From Brevundimonas fluminis (GTDB lineage: Bacteria > Pseudomonadota > Alphaproteobacteria > Caulobacterales > Caulobacteraceae), in the NCBI RefSeq assembly GCF_003934285.1, contig NZ_RQWJ01000006.1, positions 62,001 to 126,000 of the forward strand: DNA of 64,000 nt, given 5' to 3'. Positions 9,188-17,118 of this stretch are shown here, piece by piece. The first letter of the stretch is position 1; each line of letters opens with the position of its first letter. The translations under genes and the position numbers were made by a program. Below the pieces are notes generated by a model, which was given only the letters and a program-made list of their open reading frames with translations, made no database searches and was not told where the DNA came from.

Positions 9188-9964
9188 ATGAACAATCCCT
9201 TCCGCAATCAGGACCGGGATCGACAGCAGGATCGCGGGCGCTGGACCGAGCAGGGCCAGGACGGCGGTTACTACGGCGACGGCGCCCGCAGTCAGGGTCA
9301 GGATTGGGGGCGTGACCGCTCGTATGAGCGCAACAGTCCCTATGCCCAGGGTCAGGGAGGATACGCTCGCGACCACGACCAGGGCCATGGCCAGTACGGT
9401 GCCCCGTCGCAGGGGGCCTCTGCGGGTCAGGCGAACTGGGGCGGAAACTACGGCCAGTCGGCGGGCGATCAGTGGAACACGCGCTCCGGGCCGGGCTCGC
9501 AGAGCTCGTGGCACGGCCAGATGAACATGGGCCCCTCCGGCTACGACCAGGGTCGCTCGCAGGGCATGGACTCGGGCGGCTGGAGCCAGGGGGGCGGCCA
9601 TGGCCAGCCGTCATACGGCCAGTCGCCCTCGAACCAGTCCTGGGGGCAGTCGTCCTACGGTCAGGGCTCCCCCTCGTCGTACGGCCAGACCTCGCCCGGC
9701 CGCCAGCAATCCGGCTCGCATCACGACTTCGAGCCCGACTATCTGCACTGGCGCGAACAGCAGATGGCCAACTACGACCGCGATTACCACGAATGGCGCA
9801 ACGAGAAGCGCCAGAAGTTCTCGTCCGACTTCGAGGGCTGGCGAACGTCGCGCGGCCCCGCCGTCCAGGCCGAGAACTCGGTCGTCGGCGACGTGACCGA
9901 CGGCGGCGGCGGCAGCCAGACCCACGCCAAGGCGCTGCACGAGGACAAGCCCGCCAAGCACTGA
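9188..9964 (+). CDS. Gly/Gln/Ser-rich low-complexity (prion-like) protein with C-terminal WR-repeat segment
   Basis: A 258-residue cytoplasmic-looking protein without signal or membrane segment. Residues 1 to about 180 are disordered and strikingly rich in Gly, Gln, Ser, Tyr and Asp, with repeats such as SYGQ, SSYGQ and GWSQGG. Residues about 185-225 form a conserved-looking charged aromatic block (DYLHWREQQM, DYHEWRNEK, DFEGWRTSR) that I recall from other alphaproteobacterial proteins of unknown function. The start is supported by AAGGAG seven bases upstream; an in-frame upstream extension lacks that support. It ends just before a strong hairpin terminator. Role unknown; condensate- or stress-related behaviour is speculation. 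Confidence 0.75.
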   Translation: MNNPFRNQDRDRQQDRGRWTEQGQDGGYYGDGARSQGQDWGRDRSYERNSPYAQGQGGYARDHDQGHGQYGAPSQGASAGQANWGGNYGQSAGDQWNTRSGPGSQSSWHGQMNMGPSGYDQGRSQGMDSGGWSQGGGHGQPSYGQSPSNQSWGQSSYGQGSPSSYGQTSPGRQQSGSHHDFEPDYLHWREQQMANYDRDYHEWRNEKRQKFSSDFEGWRTSRGPAVQAENSVVGDVTDGGGGSQTHAKALHEDKPAKH

Positions 9965-9986
9965 CGCCGACCCGTCGACGTGACGA

Positions 9987-10010
9987 GGGGCCCGGTTTGC
10001 GCCGGGCCCC
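9987..10010. terminator. Strong GC hairpin between convergent genes
   Basis: GGGGCCCGG (9987-9995) pairs with CCGGGCCCC (10002-10010) around TTTGCG, a perfect 9-bp stem followed by TTT. It lies between the low-complexity protein gene (+) and the S9 peptidase gene (-) and can act for either strand. Confidence 0.75.
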
Positions 10011-10016
10011 TTTCGC

Positions 10017-12491
10017 TTACTGCGCCCCGACTTCCGCCGGCGCGGCGGCCGGGGTGCGCGGCGGGGCGTTCTTCACGTGCCGGTCCAGCCAGCGGACCAT
10101 CTCCCAGAGGGTGTGCCCCACCGATTCCCGTGCGCGATAACCGTGGGCCTCCAGCGGCAGCACGACGTAGCGCACCGTCGCCCCGTGACCCTTCAGGGCC
10201 GCGTAGAACCGCTCGGACTGCACCGGGAAGGTGCCCGAGTTGTCGTCGTCCTGGCCGTGGATCAGCAGGATCGGCTCGTTGACCTTGTCGGCGTAGGTGA
10301 AGGGCGACATCTCGGTGTAGACGTCGGTCGCCTCCCAGTAGGTCCGCTGCTCCGACTGGAAGCCGAAGGGCGTCAGCGTCCGGTTGTAGGCGCCCGAGCG
10401 CGCGATGCCCGTCCGGAACAGGTCCGTGTGCGCCAGCAGGTTGGCCGTCATGAAGGCCCCGTAGCTGTGCCCGCCGACGGCGATGCGGTCCGGATCGGCC
10501 ACGCCCCGATCGACCACCGCCTTCACCGCCGCCTCGGCGCTCGCGCGCAGCTGTTCGACGTAGGTGTCGTTGGGCTCCGCGCCGTCGCGGCCGACGATCG
10601 GCATCGACGGGTCGTCCAGCACGGCATAGCCCTGGGTCAGCAGGAACAGGTGGCTGGAGCCGCCGGGGCGCACGAAGCGGTTGGCCGTGTCGACCACCTG
10701 CCCCGCCACGGCCGCGTCGGTGAACTCCGCCGGATAGGCCCACATCACCAGCGGCAGCGGCCCGTCGCGATCCTTGTCGTAGCCGGCGGGCAGATACAGC
10801 GTGCCCGACAGCATCACCCCGTCGGCGCGCTCATAGGTGATCAGCTCGCGCGTCACTCCCGCCAGCTGCGGCGCCGGGTCGGGGAACTCCGTCAGCGCGG
10901 TCATCGACGACGCGTCCAGATCGCGGACGAAGACGTTGGCCGGCAAGGTCGGGGTCTCGCGCCGCGTGACCACCCGGCGCCCCGTGTCGTCCAGGAAGCC
11001 GATCACGCTCTCATATTCGCCGGGGGCCGAGCGCCAGACGATCTCCGACTGGCCGGTCGCCGGATCCATCAGCGAAACGAAGGGATACTCCCCCTCGCGC
11101 GTCGCACCGGCCCCCGCCATGACGATCCGGCCGTCCGCGGCGAAGCGGATGCGCGCCCGACCGCGCTCGTCCGGCTCGGTCACCGGGAAGCCCGGGTCGT
11201 TGTACCGGTCCTGATAGTTCCGCTCGAGCAGCTGACGTCCCTGCCCCGGATTCGAAGGATCGACGATCCAGCGCGTCTCGTGCCGCGTGTTGAACCAGCG
11301 ACTGTTGACGATCGCCGTGTCCGCGTCGCCCCAGACGATGCCGGAGTAGCGCTCGGCGAGGTCGATCAGCTTCGTCGGCCGCCCGTCGAACGGCGCCGCC
11401 AGCATGAAGACGCTGTCGCGCACCGTCGCCTGATTGCGCGGATCGCCGCCGTCCTGGGCCTCCACCCAGGTCAGGGTCGCGTCTGCGTCCGCCCGCCACT
11501 GCACCGAACGCGGGCCCGGCGCCACGGCGTCGAACGGCGTCGGCACGTCGTCCCTCAGCGGGAGGTCGGCGACCGCGTGCACGACCCGACCCTGCATGTC
11601 GGTCACGAACACCTCGGCCGGGAACAGGCCGGCCGGCACGACGTAGGAATAGGGCCGCTTGGCCCGGGTCTGCAGCACGTAGCGTCCATCGGGCGACGCC
11701 GACGAGCCCAGGATCACGCCCGGCCCGCCGATGTTCCGCATCGTCCCGTCCAGCCCGACGATCGTCAGCTGGCTGGTGAAGTAATGGTCGAACAGGGCCT
11801 CGTCCCCCGGCGATCCCAGCAGGTCCTGGTAGGTCCGGACCGGCGCCGCCCGACCGGCGGTCTCCTCCACGATCGGCCCGGTCGGCGCGCGCGTCACGTC
11901 CGGCGCCGCGCCGCGGTTGGCCGGCGTCATCCGCACCAGCAGACCCGATCCGTCCGGCAGCCAGTCGAAGCCGTTTCCGGTCGCGGCGTTGACCCGCGCC
12001 GTGGTCAGCCGCCGCGCCGGCCCGCCCTCGGTCGAGGCGACGTAGAGGGACATGCCCTCCTGCTCGTCGACCAGAAACGCCAGCGACTTGCCGTTCGGCG
12101 ACCAGCTGGGGCTGGTGAACCGCACCCCGTCCGGCAGCTGAACCCGGCGCACCGCCCCGCCCGACACGTCCTGGAAGCTCAGCCCGGTCAGCCACGACAC
12201 GCGGCTGTTGGCCGGCCCGTTGTTCCGCGGATTGATCCGATATCCGGCCAGCTTGAGCATCGGCTCGGCCAGTTCATCGATCGGCGGCAGGTTCGACCGG
12301 TCGTAAAGCGCCAGCGTCTCCCGGTCCGGGCTCAGGCTCGGCGTCGGGCTGGGCTGGGAATCCAGAATCGCGGCGATCGGCGCCGGCGGCTGCTGATAGA
12401 CGACGGGCTCTCCCGCCTGCTGCGCCGCCACCGGTCCCGCCGCCGCCAGCAGCGCCAGAACCGAAACCAGACCGAATGCCGAAACCCGCAT
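10017..12491 (-). CDS. S9-family serine peptidase, glutamyl-endopeptidase-like, exported
   Basis: About 824 residues with a signal peptide ending VAAQQ. The N-terminal beta-propeller is followed by an alpha/beta hydrolase domain. Catalytic residues visible are Ser about 676 in GGHSYGAF, Asp about 749 in GQDDDNSG, and His about 783 in LEAHGYR. The long propeller and the block VMWAYPAEFTD resemble the plastid glutamyl endopeptidase (cGEP) branch of S9 more than DPP-IV. The start at 12491 is chosen because GGGGAG lies 7 nt upstream and the signal peptide begins there. It follows the Pro-rich membrane protein by 39 nt, so may share its transcript. It is the second large periplasmic S9 peptidase in this window. 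Confidence 0.88.
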   Translation of the reverse strand: MRVSAFGLVSVLALLAAAGPVAAQQAGEPVVYQQPPAPIAAILDSQPSPTPSLSPDRETLALYDRSNLPPIDELAEPMLKLAGYRINPRNNGPANSRVSWLTGLSFQDVSGGAVRRVQLPDGVRFTSPSWSPNGKSLAFLVDEQEGMSLYVASTEGGPARRLTTARVNAATGNGFDWLPDGSGLLVRMTPANRGAAPDVTRAPTGPIVEETAGRAAPVRTYQDLLGSPGDEALFDHYFTSQLTIVGLDGTMRNIGGPGVILGSSASPDGRYVLQTRAKRPYSYVVPAGLFPAEVFVTDMQGRVVHAVADLPLRDDVPTPFDAVAPGPRSVQWRADADATLTWVEAQDGGDPRNQATVRDSVFMLAAPFDGRPTKLIDLAERYSGIVWGDADTAIVNSRWFNTRHETRWIVDPSNPGQGRQLLERNYQDRYNDPGFPVTEPDERGRARIRFAADGRIVMAGAGATREGEYPFVSLMDPATGQSEIVWRSAPGEYESVIGFLDDTGRRVVTRRETPTLPANVFVRDLDASSMTALTEFPDPAPQLAGVTRELITYERADGVMLSGTLYLPAGYDKDRDGPLPLVMWAYPAEFTDAAVAGQVVDTANRFVRPGGSSHLFLLTQGYAVLDDPSMPIVGRDGAEPNDTYVEQLRASAEAAVKAVVDRGVADPDRIAVGGHSYGAFMTANLLAHTDLFRTGIARSGAYNRTLTPFGFQSEQRTYWEATDVYTEMSPFTYADKVNEPILLIHGQDDDNSGTFPVQSERFYAALKGHGATVRYVVLPLEAHGYRARESVGHTLWEMVRWLDRHVKNAPPRTPAAAPAEVGAQ

Positions 12492-12530
12492 GCGAACGCT
12501 CCCCTGAAAAAGTGGGGGCACGCTAACGGC

Positions 12531-13145
12531 TCATGCGGCGGGCGCAACCTCGACGGCCGCTTCCGGGCCGGCCCACTCCGCGTCACGCGCGGCCTCATAG
12601 GCCTCACGCACGCCCTGACGGGGCAGGTCGGCGCCCAGCAGGGCGACCTGCGCGGCCCAGACCTCCGACACGCCGCGCACCGTGTCGGTCACCCAGCCCG
12701 GCGCCTGCTGCCGCGACCAGTTGGGCACGGAGCCGGCGTTGAAGATCGCCATGAAGACCGTCACCACAAGAATCACCCGCGTGGCCCAGCGCCGGTCGCG
12801 CGCGGCCAGACCCTCGTCGTCCGGCGGCGGGCCGGGCGGGAAGGCGAACCGGGCCATGGCCTTCAGCCGGCTCTCCCGCTCGATCAGATCGTGGGCGTCG
12901 GCCTTTTCGTTCCAGTCGCTGGGCGGGTCGGGCTCCGGAGCGACGGCCAGGGGAACGACCACGGCCGGCTCCGCCTCGGGCTCTGGCTCAGGCTCGGGCT
13001 GAGGGTCGGCCGCGAGGGGCGCCGGCTCGGGCTCCAGCGGCGGGAACGGCGAGAACGTCGGCCGTCCTCCGAAGGCGGGAAACGGATCGGGAGGTCCGGT
13101 CTCTTCGGGCGGGCGGGGGTCGTTCGGGTCGGTCGGTCCGGTCAT
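12531..13145 (-). CDS. Pro-rich single-pass membrane protein, unknown
   Basis: A 204-residue protein. The first 75 residues are almost entirely Pro, Glu, Asp and Ala, with a PEPEPEPEAEPA run like the periplasm-spanning arm of TonB-type proteins. One hydrophobic helix sits near residues 122-138 (VILVVTVFMAIFNAG). About 60 residues follow that contain an amphipathic helix. No catalytic motif is seen. It starts 13 nt after the MBOAT stop, so it is a likely accessory of the acyltransferase system. If the Pro-rich arm is cytoplasmic, the C-terminal 60 residues are periplasmic. Confidence 0.65.
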   Translation of the reverse strand: MTGPTDPNDPRPPEETGPPDPFPAFGGRPTFSPFPPLEPEPAPLAADPQPEPEPEPEAEPAVVVPLAVAPEPDPPSDWNEKADAHDLIERESRLKAMARFAFPPGPPPDDEGLAARDRRWATRVILVVTVFMAIFNAGSVPNWSRQQAPGWVTDTVRGVSEVWAAQVALLGADLPRQGVREAYEAARDAEWAGPEAAVEVAPAA

Positions 13146-13158
13146 CGCGCGCCTTCCG

Positions 13159-14562
13159 TCAGAACTGGAAGTAGATGAAGGGCGCCACGCCCTCGGGCCG
13201 AACGGCCTCGACCAACAGGAACGCCGCGCCGATCAGAAGGCCCATCGTGATCGACGGCGCGTCCTTCAGCCGGGCCGTCAGCCCTTCCGCCGCCCGCGAC
13301 GGCAGCCAGTGCATGCCGAGGCCCACCACTATGAGACCCAGCAGGAACGGAGTCGTCACGACCGCGGGTCCCCACCGGCTCAGGCCCTCCAGCATGGCCA
13401 CGGCCAGGTCGAAGGTCTCGGCCCGGAACAGAATCCACCCCAGACAGACCACGTGGAAGGTGATCAGCACGCCCAGCCACATCGGAATGACCTTCCGCTC
13501 TCCGAAGGCGCGCTTGCCGACCCGCTCCACGACCTGCGCCCCGCCGTGCAGGGCGCCCCACAGCACGAAGGTCCACGCCGCCCCATGCCACAGGCCGCCC
13601 AGCAACATGGTGATCATCACGTTGAGGCTGGAGCTGAACGTCCCCTTCCGACCGCCGCCCAGCGGCACATACAGATAGTCGCGCAGCCAGCTGGACAGAC
13701 TGATGTGCCACCGCCGCCAGAACTGCTGCATCGAATGCGCGCGGTAGGGCTGGTCGAAGTTCCGCGGGAAGGAATAGCCCAGCAGCGCCGCGATCCCGAT
13801 CGCCATGTCCGAATAGGCCGAGAAGTCGCAGTAGATCTGCACCGCATAGCCATAGACGGCGGCGGCGACGTCCAGCGCCGAATAGGCGGAGGGATCGAAG
13901 AACACCGGATCGACCAGCCGCACGGCCAGCTCCGACGCGATCACCGTCTTCTTGAACAGGCCCCACACGATCAGCAGCAGGCCATGCGTCGCCATTTCCC
14001 GCGTCAGGCGCGGCGTTCGGTCGAACTGCGGCAGCAGGTCGGACGCGCGCACGATCGGCCCGGCGACCAGATGCGGGAAGAAGCTCATCAGCAGCATGAC
14101 GTCCAGCAGGCTCTTCGCCGGCTCGGTCGTGCGGCGATGCACGTCCACGACGTAGCTGATGCCCTGGAAGGTGAAGAAGGAAATCCCGACCGGCAGGATC
14201 ACCTGCAGCAGCGGCAGGTCCCGCTCCCAGCCCACCCGCGCCAGCAGCTGCCCCATCTCCTCGACGAAGAAGCCGTAGTATTTGAAGAAGCCAAGGATCA
14301 GCAGGTTGATCGCCACGCCCAGCGCCACCAGCCACTTCCGCGTCGACGGCTTTTCCTTGCGCGCGATGAGCGCCGCCACGCCCCAGTTCAGCACCGCCGA
14401 CAGGATCAACAGGCCGACGAAGCGCCAGTCCCACTGGGCGTAGAAGAACCAGCTGGCCAGCAGCAGGAACAGCTTGCGCCGTCCGTTCTCGCGATCCAGC
14501 GACCACGAGGTGAAATAGACGAACAGGAAGAAGACGCCGAAGGCGAGCGTCGGGAACAGCAT
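13159..14562 (-). CDS. MBOAT-family membrane O-acyltransferase (AlgI/DltB-like)
   Basis: A 467-residue polytopic protein with 10 or more hydrophobic segments. The MBOAT active-site region is clear: GGLWHGAAWTFVLWGALHG, with the invariant His about residue 326 and a second His about 339. YCDFSAYSDMAIG and RRWHISLSSWLRDYLY are also typical of AlgI/PatA-type enzymes. It probably takes acetyl groups from a cytoplasmic donor and passes them across the inner membrane to a periplasmic SGNH partner that modifies an envelope polymer. Two SGNH-type genes lie directly upstream (1-nt gap to the first). The acceptor polymer is unknown. Confidence 0.9.
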   Translation of the reverse strand: MLFPTLAFGVFFLFVYFTSWSLDRENGRRKLFLLLASWFFYAQWDWRFVGLLILSAVLNWGVAALIARKEKPSTRKWLVALGVAINLLILGFFKYYGFFVEEMGQLLARVGWERDLPLLQVILPVGISFFTFQGISYVVDVHRRTTEPAKSLLDVMLLMSFFPHLVAGPIVRASDLLPQFDRTPRLTREMATHGLLLIVWGLFKKTVIASELAVRLVDPVFFDPSAYSALDVAAAVYGYAVQIYCDFSAYSDMAIGIAALLGYSFPRNFDQPYRAHSMQQFWRRWHISLSSWLRDYLYVPLGGGRKGTFSSSLNVMITMLLGGLWHGAAWTFVLWGALHGGAQVVERVGKRAFGERKVIPMWLGVLITFHVVCLGWILFRAETFDLAVAMLEGLSRWGPAVVTTPFLLGLIVVGLGMHWLPSRAAEGLTARLKDAPSITMGLLIGAAFLLVEAVRPEGVAPFIYFQF

Positions 14563-14563
14563 C

Positions 14564-15763
14564 CTAGGGCGTCCCCGCCCGACCGACCTTCCAGGCCTCG
14601 TAGGCGCCGATCAGGTCGTCGGCCAGCAGACCGCCGATCCACTCGCCGCCCGCCGAGGTGAAATGCACGCGGTCCCCGCGCATCAGGGGCTCGGGCGACG
14701 TCGCCAGCCGCTCCGCCGAACACTCTCCGCCCATCCGCCCCTGCCAGTCCCAGAACGCGACGCCCGTCTCGGCCGCGACCAGCCGTTGCAAATGCCGGAC
14801 CCGCGCGAGGTTCGCCGGCGGTCCCCGTTCCGGAACGCCCCGGCACGCCGGGGATTCGCCCCGCCTCAAGGCGTCCGGCGCCCCCAGCAGCAGAATGGCG
14901 GCGTCCGGCGCGAACACGCGCATGCGCCGGATCTGGTCCCTCAGCGTCGCCTCGTAGACGTAGAAGTCCAGCCCGCCGTCGAAGCCCTCGTTGGTGCCGA
15001 AGGCGAGGATGATCAGGTCAGGCCGGAACGGCGCCAGCTCGGCCCGCACCGTCGCCTCGTCGCGGGCCTGAAGGTCCGCCAGGGTCGCCCCGACCTGGCC
15101 GACGTTGCTCAGGATCACGCCCGGCTCGGCCCCCTCCAGCCAGACCCCGTCCAGCGCGCCGCCGGGGCCCGTCGGTCGCACCGTCAGGCTGCGCGCCGAC
15201 GGGTCGACCGAGGCCGTGCGGCACTGCGGGCCGAACAGCTCCAGCTCCGCCGCCTCGACTCCGTCCGCCTCCACGAGCCAACGCCCGTCCCGGCCGCAAA
15301 GACCGACGCGCGCCGTCGCCGCTTCCGGATCCAGCGCCAGCGTCAACGCCCCGCCCTCGAACACGCGCGCCGGGCCACCGAAAAGGCCGGTCGTCTCCGC
15401 GCTCAGATAGCCGCCGACCCGCGCCGGCTTCGGCGTCCAGCTCCAGCCGCTCACCGTCGCGACCGCCTGCCGCGGGGCGTAGCCGTCGTAGGGAATGCCC
15501 GGCGCCAGATAGCCGCGTCCGCCGCGCCCGAACCGGCCCTGAAGCCGGCTGCGCACCGTGCCCGGGATGACCTCGCCGGCCGTGTGGCTGTCGCCGATCT
15601 GCACGACGTGGACCTTGATCGGCGCCCCGGCTTCCAGCCGCGCCAGATCCTCGAACCAGGGGTTCAGGGCCTCCGCCCCGCACAGGCCGCCGGGACACGT
15701 GGCCTCCTGCCCGGCCGCCGGCGCGGCCAGCGCCAGCAGCGCGGCCGCCAGAAGCGCCCTCAC
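14564..15763 (-). CDS. Exported SGNH/GDSL-type O-acetyl transferase or esterase
   Basis: A 399-residue protein with a signal peptide (hydrophobic to about residue 18). SGNH blocks are all present: IGDSHTAGE (Ser about 59), a Gly in the NVGQVGAT region, FGTNEG (Asn block III), and GDRVHF with catalytic Asp about 364 and His about 367. The middle holds a roughly 120-residue beta-rich insertion (residues about 100-215), as in the OAT-associated SGNH proteins that pair with MBOAT enzymes. It is translationally linked on both sides: 4-nt overlap with the DUF459-like gene and 1 nt from the MBOAT gene. Its likely job is to put acetyl groups on, or remove them from, a periplasmic glycan. Confidence 0.82.
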   Translation of the reverse strand: MRALLAAALLALAAPAAGQEATCPGGLCGAEALNPWFEDLARLEAGAPIKVHVVQIGDSHTAGEVIPGTVRSRLQGRFGRGGRGYLAPGIPYDGYAPRQAVATVSGWSWTPKPARVGGYLSAETTGLFGGPARVFEGGALTLALDPEAATARVGLCGRDGRWLVEADGVEAAELELFGPQCRTASVDPSARSLTVRPTGPGGALDGVWLEGAEPGVILSNVGQVGATLADLQARDEATVRAELAPFRPDLIILAFGTNEGFDGGLDFYVYEATLRDQIRRMRVFAPDAAILLLGAPDALRRGESPACRGVPERGPPANLARVRHLQRLVAAETGVAFWDWQGRMGGECSAERLATSPEPLMRGDRVHFTSAGGEWIGGLLADDLIGAYEAWKVGRAGTP

Positions 15764-16647
15764 TCAGCCAGGCCCGCGTCGCGCCGGATCGCGGCCTCCA
15801 CCGGACCGGCCAGCCGCAGATAGCCGTCCATGCTCATGTGGATGCCGTCGTTGGCGCGCATCAACCGGCGACGCCCGCCGTCCTCGGCATAGGGCATGTA
15901 CTTGCCGCTCGCGTCCGAGGTCAGGCTGACCGTCTCCAGATAGGGGACCCCCAGCGCCTTCATCCGCGCCTCGACCACCTCGTTGATCAGCGCCATCCGC
16001 CCGTCGAAGCCCTCGCGCTTCATGCGCGGCATCCCGACCCAGTAGACGACGACGCCGCGCGATCGGAACAGGCCCACCAGATCGTCGATCCGCCTGCCGT
16101 AGGCGGCCTTCCATCCGTCCGTGCCGAAGGCGTGCACCGTCCCGCCGTCGTCGATGCCCTGGGCGTCGTTGGTGCCGAACACGACCACCGCGACGTCCAC
16201 CGGGCCGTCGTCCAGCTGGCGCGTGGTCTTGGCGTGAATGTTGACGTAGTCGTAGCGCGACAGGCCCGTGGAGACCTCGCTGAACTTGGTCACCTCGACG
16301 CCCGGATCGTCGCTGAACTCGCGGTACAGCGCCGCCCAGACGCCGTCGCCCATGCTGTCGCCGAACACCCCTATCCGCAGGTTTCCGGCCTTCGTCTTCA
16401 GAACCGAGGCGTCCTGCGCCTGCACGACGGGCGCCGTCGGCGGCGCCACGACCGGCCGTGGCTCAGGCTCGGGGCTGGCCGAAGCGTTAGCCTGTCCGCC
16501 CAACATCAGAGTGGGCGACCTCAACCACGCGCGCCCGTCCGGCGTCAGGGCCAGCCCCCCCACCACGCCCGCCACGAACATCGCGGTCAGTGAATTGACG
16601 CCGAACTTCACGCCCGCCCCCACGCGGTTAACCCTTCGGAGGCGCAC
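15760..16647 (-). CDS. DUF459-type SGNH hydrolase, membrane-anchored
   Basis: About 295 residues. A hydrophobic stretch near residues 19-36 probably anchors it, followed by a Pro/Ala-rich linker. The catalytic domain carries FGDSMGDG (Ser about 98), VVFGTNDAQG (block III Asn/Asp) and NDGIHMSMDGY near the C-terminus with the Asp-x-x-His pair. This pattern matches DUF459 proteins. It is the first gene of the putative O-acetylation operon. The GTG at 16647 is used here; GTG at 16623, with AAGGG eight bases upstream, is equally possible. A second SGNH enzyme beside the first suggests separate transfer and trimming steps. Confidence 0.78.
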   Translation of the reverse strand: MRLRRVNRVGAGVKFGVNSLTAMFVAGVVGGLALTPDGRAWLRSPTLMLGGQANASASPEPEPRPVVAPPTAPVVQAQDASVLKTKAGNLRIGVFGDSMGDGVWAALYREFSDDPGVEVTKFSEVSTGLSRYDYVNIHAKTTRQLDDGPVDVAVVVFGTNDAQGIDDGGTVHAFGTDGWKAAYGRRIDDLVGLFRSRGVVVYWVGMPRMKREGFDGRMALINEVVEARMKALGVPYLETVSLTSDASGKYMPYAEDGGRRRLMRANDGIHMSMDGYLRLAGPVEAAIRRDAGLAE

Positions 16648-16704
16648 CCTTACCTGAAATCACGAGGGAAACCACCTCACGCGCCTGTGACGCGAGGAGC
16701 AAGG

Positions 16705-17118
16705 TTAACCGAAACGTCCCTCGGCCCAACGTGCGGCGAAGTATCCCCCCGTAGCCGTCAGCGCCGTCAGCGCCGTGCCCCACACCAGGTCGATGATCGT
16801 CAGCTTCGTCGACCATACCGACAGCGTCGCCTGGTTGGTCAGGTCATAGGTGCCGTAGGCGATCAGCCCCAGCACCGCGCCGTGGATCAGGGCCCGCGTC
16901 CATTGCCCGTCCTTCAGCGCCGGCGCGACGGCGAAGAAGCAGACGCCGAAGATGTACAGCAGATAGAAGACCACCGCCGCCTTCATGTCCGGCTTGTCGG
17001 CCATGATCGGGCCGATGATCGGCCGGTACAGGCGATCGGCCATGGTGGTCAGCCAGACCGCGTCGATCGCCGCCATCGTGATCGCCGCGCCCAGATATCC
17101 CGCGACCCATTTGATCAT
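16705..17118 (-). CDS. DUF2177 integral membrane protein
   Basis: A 137-residue protein with four hydrophobic helices. It opens WVAGYLGAAITMAAIDAVW and contains YGTYDLTNQATL, the conserved core of DUF2177. Its ATG overlaps the stop of the methyltransferase gene by 4 nt, so the two are translationally coupled. In other bacteria DUF2177 genes recur beside CFA-synthase-like methyltransferases, FAD oxidoreductases and DUF1365 genes, exactly the set seen here. Molecular role unknown; membrane lipid modification is the contextual guess. Confidence 0.85.
   Translation of the reverse strand: MIKWVAGYLGAAITMAAIDAVWLTTMADRLYRPIIGPIMADKPDMKAAVVFYLLYIFGVCFFAVAPALKDGQWTRALIHGAVLGLIAYGTYDLTNQATLSVWSTKLTIIDLVWGTALTALTATGGYFAARWAEGRFG

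Noticed and set aside
9188-9700. Repetitive Gly/Gln codons that could be mistaken for a CRISPR-like or tandem DNA repeat
   Set aside because: The units vary in length and sequence and stay in one reading frame with a strong SD; it is protein low complexity, not a DNA repeat array.
16626-16710. GGTTAACC occurring twice (16626-16633 and 16703-16710) as a possible paired operator
   Set aside because: One copy is inside the DUF459-like coding start and the other overlaps the DUF2177 stop codon; there is no symmetrical context.
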